From assembly GCA_934590505.1 (NCBI GenBank), contig CAKTPC010000063.1:1-11612 (forward strand): 11,612 nt of DNA, read 5' to 3'. Within the stretch, counting starts at the first letter, position 1. The number at the start of each line of letters is the position of its first letter. Both the position numbers and the translations under genes were made by a program. Shown piece after piece: positions 6,426-11,612 of this stretch. The DNA comes from an uncultured Oscillospiraceae bacterium. Lineage in GTDB: Bacteria > Bacillota > Clostridia > Oscillospirales > Oscillospiraceae. A model generated the notes under the pieces. The model was not told the origin of the DNA. It did not search any database and worked only from the letters and a program-made list of their open reading frames with translations.

Positions 6426-7301
6426 ATGAGTATAGACAAGTATCGGACATTGACTGCCGTTGTTGAGACGAAGAGCCTGACCCGCGCCGCGGCGGAGCTC
6501 GGCTGCACGCAGTCCGCCGTGAGCCACAGTATAGACGCGCTTGAAAAGGAGCTGGGCTTCGCGGTACTCATCCGCAGCCGCGCGGGGGTGCGGCTTACCG
6601 AGGAGGGCGAACGGCTCATGCCCGCGGTGCGCAATCTCTTAAGCAGCGCGGAGCAGCTCAATCAAACCGCCTCGGCCATACGCGGGCTCGAATCGGGCAC
6701 GGTGCGCATAGGCGCGTTCACTTCCGTCGCCGTCCACTGGCTGCCGACAGTGCTGAAGGAGTTCCAGCACGACTATCCGAATGTCGACTTCAAGCTCCTC
6801 AACGGGGACTATCACGATGTCGAGCAGTGGCTGTCGGACGGGAGCGTCGACGTCGGCTTTGTCGCGATGCCCTCCGCCGTCGGCTGCGAGTGCATCGCAC
6901 TGATGGAGGACAGGCTGCTCGCGATACTCCCGAAGCACAGCCGGTACGAGAGCTACCCGAAGTTCCCGCTCGTTGAGTGCGAGCACGAGCCGTTCATAAG
7001 CCTGCTGGAGAGTTCCGCGCATGACGCGCGGCGCGCGCTCGACGCCGCCGGTGTCAAGCCGAATGTGCGCTTCTACACTAAGGATGACTACGCCGTTATC
7101 GCCATGGTCGAGCAGGGGCTGGGCATAAGCATAATGCCGGAGCTGCTGCTCAAGGGGCGGCACGACGAATTACAGGTCATGCCGCTCATACCCGAGGCCA
7201 AACGCACGATCGGCATCGCCATTGCCGCCGGGGACAAGGCCGGTCCCGCGACGCGGCGCTTTGTCGACTACGTTGTGAAATACGTTTCGGAAATAAAATG
7301 A
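6426..7301 (+). CDS. LysR-family transcriptional regulator
   Basis: A 291-residue protein, the normal length for this family. Residues 1-64 form the winged helix-turn-helix: LTRAAAELGCTQSAVSHSIDALEKELG (18-44), followed by VLIRSRAGVRLTEEGERL, the family's wing and linker start. Residues about 90-290 form the type-2 periplasmic-binding-like effector domain, beginning GTVRIGAFTSVAVHWLP. The effector is unknown. AGGAG (6414-6418) lies 7 bases before the ATG. It is divergent from putP and is followed after 15 bases by a small membrane gene, so it may control either or both; LysR proteins usually act on a neighbouring divergent promoter and on their own. The inverted repeat between the two promoters is the natural candidate binding site. 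Confidence 0.92.
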   Translation: MSIDKYRTLTAVVETKSLTRAAAELGCTQSAVSHSIDALEKELGFAVLIRSRAGVRLTEEGERLMPAVRNLLSSAEQLNQTASAIRGLESGTVRIGAFTSVAVHWLPTVLKEFQHDYPNVDFKLLNGDYHDVEQWLSDGSVDVGFVAMPSAVGCECIALMEDRLLAILPKHSRYESYPKFPLVECEHEPFISLLESSAHDARRALDAAGVKPNVRFYTKDDYAVIAMVEQGLGISIMPELLLKGRHDELQVMPLIPEAKRTIGIAIAAGDKAGPATRRFVDYVVKYVSEIK

Positions 7302-7316
7302 AAAAGGAGAAACATC

Positions 7317-7673
7317 ATGTCGCTGCTGTTCGGTTATCTCACTCTTGCCTGCTTTATACTGCTTGCCGTAAAATACCCTCTGAGGATAGCGGAAGCGCAT
7401 AAGGCGAACGCCCTTCTTATGAAGCTGCACGAGGCTGCGAGCGGGGGCTTTCTGCTGTTCGCGCTTATACACGCTTTCTTCGCCTTCAAGGCTTTAGCGA
7501 TCCACGGCGTGTGGCTGCCGGTCATGGGGGCTGCGGCGCTCCTGACGGGCCTTGTGCTTATATACGCATGTCACATGACCAAGGATATCAGAAAGAAAAT
7601 GTGTTGGCACCGCTGGTATTCGCTTGCTCTGCTTATGTTTATCGCGCTGCATATGGTGCTGTATTTTATATAA
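7317..7673 (+). CDS. Small four-helix membrane protein, predicted di-heme cytochrome b-like
   Basis: A 118-residue protein with four hydrophobic helices at about 2-20, 40-58, 66-86 and 100-118. Two histidine pairs, H38/H52 and H98/H112, each have exactly 13 residues between them. H38 and H98 lie at the start of helices 2 and 4, and H52 and H112 lie 14 residues further along. Positive residues in loops 1 and 3 (KANALLMK; TKDIRKKMCWHR) predict those loops inside, so the two helices run parallel and each histidine pair sits at matching depth. That is the bis-histidine arrangement of ferric-reductase and b561-type cytochromes holding two stacked hemes. No flavin or NAD domain is attached. It has a good ribosome site (AAGGAG) and follows lysR by 15 bases, so the two are probably co-transcribed. 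Heme binding is inferred from spacing, not from a recognised family match. Confidence 0.82.
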   Translation: MSLLFGYLTLACFILLAVKYPLRIAEAHKANALLMKLHEAASGGFLLFALIHAFFAFKALAIHGVWLPVMGAAALLTGLVLIYACHMTKDIRKKMCWHRWYSLALLMFIALHMVLYFI

Positions 7674-7694
7674 TTTATTTATATAAAATACAGC
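7658..7694. repeat. AT-rich hairpin over the stop codon of the small membrane gene
   Basis: GCTGTATTTTATATA (7658-7672) pairs perfectly with 7680-7694 (15 base pairs, 7-base loop). It covers the TAA at 7671-7673. On its own it lacks a following U-run on the plus strand; it may stabilise the 3' end or assist the stronger terminator next to it. Confidence 0.7.
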
Positions 7695-7745
7695 GATAAA
7701 AAGCAGCGGCAGCCATGGAAGACGGCTGCCGCTGTGTTTTATCGC
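7693..7745. terminator. Bidirectional intrinsic terminator
   Basis: A GC-rich core stem (7704-7714 with 7724-7734, 11 base pairs, loop 7715-7723) extends outward to 7693 and 7745 with two mismatches. The plus strand leaves the core into TGTTTT and the minus strand into a five-base U-run, so it can stop both the lysR operon and the convergent lipoprotein gene, whose stop codon (7739-7741) lies inside the outer stem. Confidence 0.9.
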
Positions 7746-10174
7746 TGTTCGTTTATATAGATGTTTGCCTTGCTCTGGATGAGCTTTGCGACCTCCTCGG
7801 CGCTCTTCTGACCGGAGAAGTACGCTGCGGCCTGTTCGGTGACAATGTCCACGATGCTCATGTCATAGTTCATAAGCTTGGTGGTATCGGCTATCGCCTG
7901 ACGCAGCTGGTCAGCCTGCTCCTGAGTGGTGGCGTATATCGTATAGGTATTGACACCGTCGGACATCATGCCCTTGGAGACGGGGATGCGCTCGCCGTTC
8001 TCATCGAGCAGATAGTTGCCGTTCGGGTCCTTCTTGTACTCGACGACCATGGAATCGGCAAGCTGCTTTTCAAAGACGTTCATATTCGTCGGCAGATAGA
8101 ACACGTCCTTCTGGTAGTCCTCGGTCAGGAAGGTGCGGAGGAACTGCCATGCCGCGTCCTTATGCTCGCAGCTGCTGCTCATGGCGTAGGAGGACTGTGT
8201 GGTTATCATGTTGCCCACGCCGTGCATCGTCGGGAAGCCCTTTATTGTGACAGGCGCGCCGAACGTCTGCTCAAAGTTATTATACATATAGTCGGCACTG
8301 AAGAAGTTTGCCGACGTCAGCATCTGCTTGCCCTCACGGATGCGGTTGGCGGCGGAGTCCTCCTCGGTGTACTCGGCGTTCTCGTAGTCAAAGTCCGTTT
8401 TGTTCTGGTTTGCGAACTCAAGCAGCTTCACGAAGTCCTCGCTGTCAAAGCGGCATTCGCCGGTACTCCAGTCCATGTAATCGTCCATATCGAGCGCAAG
8501 GCACAGCGTCAGCAGGGTGTTGCGGTCATAGCCGTAGTCAAAGCCCTCGCAGCCCTCGGGCATTTTCGCGAGCGCTTCATAGTACTCGTCGTATGTCCAG
8601 CCCGGAGTATCGCCGACGATCGACGTCGCGCCGACCGCCGAGAGGATACCGAAGCCAGCACAGGCGGTGTAGAGTCCGCCGTTTACCTCAAGCGCGGCAA
8701 AGACGTTCGGGAAGTAATCGCTGCGGTCAAGCTCGCTGTCCGCGTCTATATAGGGGTAGAGGTCCTCGAGCAGTCCCTTTGCCGCGTACTGGCGGTATGG
8801 GGTCTGGGTATCGAGGGCGAGGATGTCCGGCATGTTCCCGGCCATGATCTCGGTATTGAGCTTGGTGAGGCCGGCGTTGTAGTCGTCCTCAGTGTTATAC
8901 TCGGAGTAATCGATAATATCGACGCGGTACTTGTCGTTCGAGCGGTTGAAAGCTATGACGGCTTTCTGGGTGCTGTCATCCACATACATGGTGGCCATGC
9001 TCAGGCTGATCTTCTGCGGCACGGAGTCATAGGGCACCTTGGTGACGGTGACATAGTCAAGGCTGTAGGTCTCGGCCTTATCGTCGTAGCCGCCGGTGAA
9101 GCCGCTGATCGTCCCGTCGTCGGATACGTTCACGAGCGCGAGCTCGCTGCTGTCGACATCGCAGCTTATCCAGCTGAACAGCTTCTCGGCCGTCTCGGTC
9201 TCAAGGGAGTAGCCATAGAAGTTGACGCCGCTGGTGTAATACAGGTCGTAATCCCCGCCGCCGCTGATGAGGTCGTAGGCATCGGACGGCATGGTGTAGC
9301 TTGTGCTGTCAAAGGCTCCGGCCTTGCTGTCGACGATATTGAGCTTGAAGTCATAGCTGCTCATGTCCATCGTCAGAACGCCGATGCGCCCGTCGCGCAG
9401 AGCTGCGAGGGAATAGATATAGCCGTCAACCGGGATCTCGTATGCGAGGCTGCCGTCCGGTGCAAACGCGGTGAGCTTGCTGCTGCTCATCACGAGAGCG
9501 TTGCCGGCTTCGTCGAGCACGAACTGGCTGACATAGAAGTCATCAGACGAGGTGTCCGCTTCGAGCTTCGCGCTGCTCACCTCCGCGCCGGTCTTATCGA
9601 GCACGCGCAGATAGTAAGCATTCTCGCTCTGGTAGTAATTATAGTAGTCGTCGCTGTCGCTCTTAACATCGGTGGGAGCATCCGACCATGAGAGGTAGAC
9701 GTTCTCGATGATCGTCAGACTGCCGTCGTCGTTCACAGCGATGCCGGCGATGCTGTGGCTGCTTGCGTAGTCACGCTTATCAGCGTTGCTTTGATCCTCC
9801 TCGACAGGGACGTAGCTTTCAAGCTTCGTCACCTTGCCGCCAAAGTCCGTAAAAGTGATGTACGGCGCGTATACGTCATACTGCCCCTCATAATCGGGCG
9901 TCACGCCCTCGGGTGTATTGTCGCCGACCTTCTCATTGCCGACGCTGTAGAACCCGTCGGCGGTCACGGTCTGGGGCTGGGAGTCGTCCTTGCTGTTTTC
10001 GCGCAGCTTTGTGAAGCTCGCAGTATAGGTAAATTCCGGGGCCGACTCATTATTCTTTATGCCGGTCTGTTTAGTATCGCTGCCTGTGCTCCCGCTCTGG
10101 CCGCAGGCGGCAAGGCTGAATATCATGCACAGCGCCATAAGCAATGCGGCACAGGATCTGAATTTATGCTTCAT
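7739..10174 (-). CDS. Large lipoprotein: beta-propeller-like domain joined to an ABC-type solute-binding domain
   Basis: An 811-residue exported lipoprotein. Residues 1-23 are a signal peptide (RSCAALLMALCMIFSLAAC) with lipobox LAAC and lipid-carrying C24, then a Ser/Gly/Thr linker. Residues about 100-380 hold repeated blade-like units (IAGIAVNDDGSLTII; FVLDEAGNALVM; LAALRDGRIGVLTMD; VNVSDDGTISGFT), suggesting a beta-propeller. Residues about 386-811 resemble family-1 extracellular solute-binding proteins: KAVIAFNRSNDKYRVDI, LNTEIMAGNMPDILAL (439-454), GLLEDLYPYIDAD, and AAWQFLRTFLTEDYQ (674-688). Usual family members have about 400-450 residues, so this is about twice as long. The ribosome site AGGAGG is 5 bases upstream. 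No permease or ATPase gene is nearby, so the substrate and partner are unknown. Acidic composition (many Asp, Tyr, Ser) fits an exposed surface protein. Confidence 0.88.
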   Translation of the reverse strand: MKHKFRSCAALLMALCMIFSLAACGQSGSTGSDTKQTGIKNNESAPEFTYTASFTKLRENSKDDSQPQTVTADGFYSVGNEKVGDNTPEGVTPDYEGQYDVYAPYITFTDFGGKVTKLESYVPVEEDQSNADKRDYASSHSIAGIAVNDDGSLTIIENVYLSWSDAPTDVKSDSDDYYNYYQSENAYYLRVLDKTGAEVSSAKLEADTSSDDFYVSQFVLDEAGNALVMSSSKLTAFAPDGSLAYEIPVDGYIYSLAALRDGRIGVLTMDMSSYDFKLNIVDSKAGAFDSTSYTMPSDAYDLISGGGDYDLYYTSGVNFYGYSLETETAEKLFSWISCDVDSSELALVNVSDDGTISGFTGGYDDKAETYSLDYVTVTKVPYDSVPQKISLSMATMYVDDSTQKAVIAFNRSNDKYRVDIIDYSEYNTEDDYNAGLTKLNTEIMAGNMPDILALDTQTPYRQYAAKGLLEDLYPYIDADSELDRSDYFPNVFAALEVNGGLYTACAGFGILSAVGATSIVGDTPGWTYDEYYEALAKMPEGCEGFDYGYDRNTLLTLCLALDMDDYMDWSTGECRFDSEDFVKLLEFANQNKTDFDYENAEYTEEDSAANRIREGKQMLTSANFFSADYMYNNFEQTFGAPVTIKGFPTMHGVGNMITTQSSYAMSSSCEHKDAAWQFLRTFLTEDYQKDVFYLPTNMNVFEKQLADSMVVEYKKDPNGNYLLDENGERIPVSKGMMSDGVNTYTIYATTQEQADQLRQAIADTTKLMNYDMSIVDIVTEQAAAYFSGQKSAEEVAKLIQSKANIYINEQR

Positions 10175-10206
10175 GTTGACCTCCTAGTTGATTTGATACG
10201 CCCTGC

Positions 10207-10215
10207 ATTATAGCA
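10207..10215 (-). promoter_or_regulatory. Extended -10 promoter of the lipoprotein gene
   Basis: On the minus strand TGCTATAAT is a perfect TG-n-TATAAT extended -10. No good -35 is seen at 16-18 bases; the upstream DNA is AT-rich (10216-10280). The leader to the ATG would be about 25 bases. Confidence 0.62.
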
Positions 10216-10278
10216 CATGTTGTTATGTAAATTTCTTAAGTTTTCATAAACGATGTTTAATTCGTCTTAATGAAAATA

Positions 10279-10305
10279 AAATCAGCACCAATCAGGTGCT
10301 GATTT
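10279..10305 (-). terminator. Intrinsic terminator of the small AtpI-like gene
   Basis: An 11-base-pair perfect stem (10279-10289 with 10295-10305, 5-base loop) lies 6 bases past the stop of the minus-strand gene. On that strand it is followed by TATTTTCATT. It separates this gene from the lipoprotein promoter downstream. Confidence 0.82.
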
Positions 10306-10311
10306 CTCATT

Positions 10312-10590
10312 TTACTTTTTTGCTGCCATTCTGAACGCGAACACAATGTTCACAATACTCAGCGCCGCCGCGGTTCCGACGAGCGCAAGCTCAAAGCTGA
10401 AGGGAATAAGGTTTCTCACAAGGACGATGGTGCCGAGCAGGACAATGTCCACCGTTATGCGCAGGAGGTTTGCGATGAGCATGGCAGAATCCTTCCCCTT
10501 TTTGACTGCCGCCTTTGTGATGGCACAGTTTATAAGAGCGCCGATGCAGCCCCATATAATTCCGGCCAGCGCGCCGATAACATATTTCAT
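10312..10590 (-). CDS. Small membrane protein, AtpI-like
   Basis: A 92-residue protein with three hydrophobic stretches: about 3-26 (GALAGIIWGCIGALINCAI), 40-60 (LLRITVDIVLLGTIVLV) and 66-88 (FELALVGTAAALSIVNIVFAF). A short basic loop (KAAVKKGKDS) separates the first two. The layout, with glycine/alanine-rich helix 1, an Asn within G-A-L-I-N and a basic loop, recalls the ATP synthase I (AtpI) family, which helps assemble the c-ring; similarity is only in layout, and no atp genes are in the window. AGAGGG (10598-10603) lies 7 bases upstream of the ATG, and it has its own promoter and terminator, so it is a single-gene unit. Confidence 0.72.
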   Translation of the reverse strand: MKYVIGALAGIIWGCIGALINCAITKAAVKKGKDSAMLIANLLRITVDIVLLGTIVLVRNLIPFSFELALVGTAAALSIVNIVFAFRMAAKK

Positions 10591-10626
10591 GATGTGTCCC
10601 TCTTTGTTGTTTTTTGTGTATGATAA

Positions 10627-10655
10627 ATTTTAACATAACTGCGAGCTTTTGCCAA
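10627..10655 (-). promoter_or_regulatory. Sigma-A promoter of the AtpI-like gene
   Basis: On the minus strand TTGGCA (10655-10650) and TAAAAT (10632-10627) have a 17-base spacer. The leader to the ATG at 10590 is about 30 bases. Confidence 0.72.
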
Positions 10656-10778
10656 GCACGGATCATCAGGCATTTCAAATTTCCAATGCAGTATTTGCCG
10701 CGGCTATATTTCTGCCCGGCGCAGATAATAACAGCGTCGAAAAATTCGACAAAATAAAAAAAGAGAGGAACGATATCC

Positions 10779-10952
10779 ATGAGCCCTAAGGAACTGCTCT
10801 ATATTGAGGACGCGCTCGGCCACACCCAGTATCTTATGACCCAGTGCCGCACAGCCGCAAGCCAGCTTACAGACCCTGCACTGCGCCAGCAGGCGCAGCA
10901 GCTTCTCAACGGCAACCAGAGACTGTTCGCAAAGTTTTACGAGCTTGTATAA
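10779..10952 (+). CDS. Small helical protein encoded with CotF, probable spore coat-associated protein
   Basis: A 57-residue, fully helical-looking protein beginning MSPKELLYIEDALGHTQYLM and ending QRLFAKFYELV. Ser/Gln-rich heptad-like spacing (LLYIEDAL, QYLMTQCRTAASQL, LRQQAQQLL) suggests an amphipathic coiled-coil or half of a ferritin-like bundle. Small proteins with a similar K-E-L-L-Y-x-E-D-A-L start often lie next to CotF-family coat genes in Clostridia and are annotated as coat proteins; that is from memory of the family and no search was run. GAGAGG (10763-10768) is the ribosome site. The stop is 12 bases before the CotF start, and the AGGAGG for CotF overlaps this gene's stop, so the two are an operon. 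I see no convincing sigma-A promoter upstream, which fits sporulation control. Confidence 0.76.
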   Translation: MSPKELLYIEDALGHTQYLMTQCRTAASQLTDPALRQQAQQLLNGNQRLFAKFYELV

Positions 10953-10964
10953 GGAGGGACGGCA

Positions 10965-11213
10965 ATGAACGACAAAGACATTATGGAAGGCATACTTCTG
11001 ACGACAAAGGGCGTGTGCGACCTGTATATGCACGGTTCCATCGAGTCCGCGACACCAAACGTGCACCAAGCCTTCAACGCCGCACTCAACGATGCGCTGT
11101 GCATGCAGAACAACATCTATAACGAGATGGCGCAGCACGGCTGGTACCCCGCCGAGCAGGCACAGCCGCAGCAGATTCAGCAGATAAAGCAGAAGTTTTC
11201 AAGCGTGCAGTAA
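10965..11213 (+). CDS. CotF-family spore coat protein
   Basis: An 82-residue protein matching the Coat_F family: LLTTKGVCDLYMHGSIESATP (residues 11-31) and VHQAFNAALNDALCMQNNIYNEMAQHGWYP (33-62), ending in a Gln-rich tail (AEQAQPQQIQQIKQKF). CotF proteins have a ferritin-like helical fold without a proven enzyme activity and are found in the coat of Bacillus and Clostridium spores. The family core is complete; the protein is shorter than B. subtilis CotF but typical of clostridial members. AGGAGGG sits 7 bases upstream of the ATG. It is the second gene of the pair starting at 10779 and is followed by a strong terminator, so the transcript carries only these two genes. Confidence 0.9.
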   Translation: MNDKDIMEGILLTTKGVCDLYMHGSIESATPNVHQAFNAALNDALCMQNNIYNEMAQHGWYPAEQAQPQQIQQIKQKFSSVQ

Positions 11214-11221
11214 TAAGGCAT

Positions 11222-11262
11222 AAAACAGAGACGGGAACGCTCGTTCCCGTCTCTGTTTTTAT
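11222..11262 (+). terminator. Intrinsic terminator of the coat-protein operon
   Basis: A perfect 17-base-pair stem (11222-11238 with 11243-11259, 4-base loop) with a U-rich 3' arm (GTTTTTATT), 8 bases after the CotF stop. The A-rich left arm could let it act on the other strand too. Confidence 0.93.
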
Positions 11263-11285
11263 TCGGTTTGTTCACAAATTCGCTG

Positions 11286-11314
11286 TTGACAAAGGGCAGG
11301 CAAAATGTTAGTAT
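11286..11314 (+). promoter_or_regulatory. Strong sigma-A promoter of the metal riboswitch/transporter unit
   Basis: A consensus TTGACA (11286-11291), a 17-base spacer and TAGTAT (11309-11314) preceded by TGT, making an extended -10 as well. Transcription should start near 11321, about 200 bases ahead of the coding region, leaving room for the riboswitch leader. The whole gene-free stretch 11214-11518 is accounted for by the coat terminator, this promoter, the aptamer and the expression terminator. Confidence 0.8.
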
Positions 11315-11353
11315 TTCATAAACTCTTTGCACTGCATCGCGTATACGACAACA

Positions 11354-11444
11354 GTACAAACTGAACAGGCAGCGCCAATGCGCCGGCCGGGTCGCCGCAA
11401 GGCGGCAGCAGAGAATACAGATAGTCTCTGCGGGACAGTAGTAT
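11354..11444 (+). promoter_or_regulatory. NiCo (czcD) riboswitch aptamer
   Basis: The region has the four-way-junction layout and conserved blocks of the NiCo/czcD RNA: AACTG then CAGGCA (11366-11371), helix GCGC/GCGC (11372-11375, 11380-11383), GCCGGG (11386-11391), helix CGCC with GCAA tetraloop and GGCG (11393-11404), GGCA, helix GCAGAGA/TCTCTGC (11408-11414, 11425-11431) and GGGACAGT (11432-11439). The closing helix pairs ACTG (11360-11363) with CAGT (11436-11439) and then GTAC/GTAT. These RNAs bind Co2+ or Ni2+ cooperatively in vitro, and Fe2+ has been argued as the natural ligand; they turn on metal efflux genes. The CDF transporter directly downstream is the expected target. Recognised from memory of the consensus, with no covariance search. 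Confidence 0.9.
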
Positions 11445-11470
11445 GTTCCGAGGGGGACTGTATTTTTTTA
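11435..11470 (+). terminator. Riboswitch expression-platform terminator
   Basis: ACAGT (11435-11439) can pair with ACTGT (11457-11461), with further pairing inside (TTCC with GGGG), directly followed by ATTTTTTTA (11462-11470). The left arm is the 3' strand of the aptamer's closing helix, so metal-bound aptamer and terminator exclude each other. This predicts an ON switch: metal keeps transcription going into the transporter gene. Confidence 0.83.
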
Positions 11471-11518
11471 TCCCTCTCGGCTCGTGAAGTGCATATTATA
11501 CCGTGGAGGGGATCTGTC

Positions 11519-11612
11519 ATGTCTGAAAAGAAAACCGTCGCGCGGCTGACCGCCGTCGGCGTCATAGGAAACATACTGCTCGTCGCTTTCAAGCTCTATG
11601 CGGGCATTGCCG
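11519..11612 (+). CDS. Cation diffusion facilitator transporter, N-terminal start (partial)
   Basis: Only the first 31 codons are in the window: MSEKKTVARLTAVGVIGN, then ILLVAFKLYAGIA. A short basic N-terminus followed by a helix with G-N-x-x-L-x-x-F-K-L-x-x-G is the start of helix 1 in clostridial CDF family proteins, which export divalent metals (Zn, Co, Ni, Fe, Mn) in exchange for protons. The metal-binding aspartates and histidines lie beyond the edge. GGAGGGG (11505-11511) lies 7 bases before the ATG. The riboswitch upstream supports a metal exporter, since that RNA class is linked to czcD-type CDF genes. ATCCCT (11470-11475) could pair with GGGGAT (11508-11513) over part of the ribosome site, a weak hint of extra control. 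Confidence 0.85.
   Translation, partial: MSEKKTVARLTAVGVIGNILLVAFKLYAGIA

Noticed and set aside
7715..9691. A 658-codon plus-strand open frame opposite the lipoprotein gene
   Set aside because: The Val/Leu/His-rich product has no recognisable domain, and the minus strand encodes a clear lipobox and solute-binding domain.
10736..10750. Small hairpin GTCGAA/TTCGAC with an AAA loop before the coat operon
   Set aside because: Six base pairs followed by an A-run on the plus strand: not a terminator, and too small to call a regulatory element.
11470..11513. Ribosome-site sequestering hairpin ahead of the CDF gene
   Set aside because: Only six base pairs including one G-T pair; the upstream terminator already explains the riboswitch output. 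Noted in the gene entry but not listed as a feature.
1..11612. CRISPR arrays, tRNA genes, insertion sequences, attachment sites
   Set aside because: No regularly spaced repeats, cloverleaf sequences, transposase or integrase reading frames, or flanking repeats were seen.

Overview
The window looks like chromosomal DNA from a spore-forming, GC-rich member of the Clostridia, most likely Oscillospiraceae-like. The grounds are two CotF-type spore coat genes, a SpoIID-like sporulation lytic transglycosylase, Gram-positive ribosome sites (AGGAG-type), sigma-A promoters with 17-base spacers, a lipobox protein and a NiCo (czcD) riboswitch. This assignment is inference from gene content. I see no tRNA, rRNA, CRISPR array, transposase, phage gene or attachment site.

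Layout, left to right: (1) the 3' end of thymidylate synthase, then dihydrofolate reductase 4 bases later, closed by a terminator; together they make dTMP and recycle folate. (2) A short glycine-zipper membrane protein on the minus strand, diverging from a membrane-anchored spermidine-synthase-like protein; their promoters overlap. (3) A SpoIID/LytB-domain protein (minus), diverging from an unrecognised multi-pass membrane protein (plus). (4) A PutP-type sodium/proline symporter (minus), diverging from a LysR regulator that is followed 15 bases later by a small four-helix membrane protein whose histidines are spaced as in di-heme membrane cytochromes b. (5) A large lipoprotein (minus) joining a beta-propeller-like N-terminal half to an ABC-type solute-binding domain, with no permease beside it. 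(6) A small AtpI-like membrane protein (minus). (7) A two-gene spore coat operon: a 57-residue protein and a CotF-family protein. (8) A strong promoter, a NiCo-type riboswitch with an expression terminator, and the start of a cation diffusion facilitator gene that runs off the window.

Genes alternate in strand, and nearly every junction holds a clear intrinsic terminator; three convergent junctions carry hairpins that look usable from both sides. The best leads are the metal riboswitch with its transporter, the predicted di-heme mini-cytochrome linked to a LysR gene, the propeller/solute-binding fusion, and the overlapping divergent promoter at 950-978. No multi-gene system that I would call wholly new is evident; most of the window is ordinary core genome.
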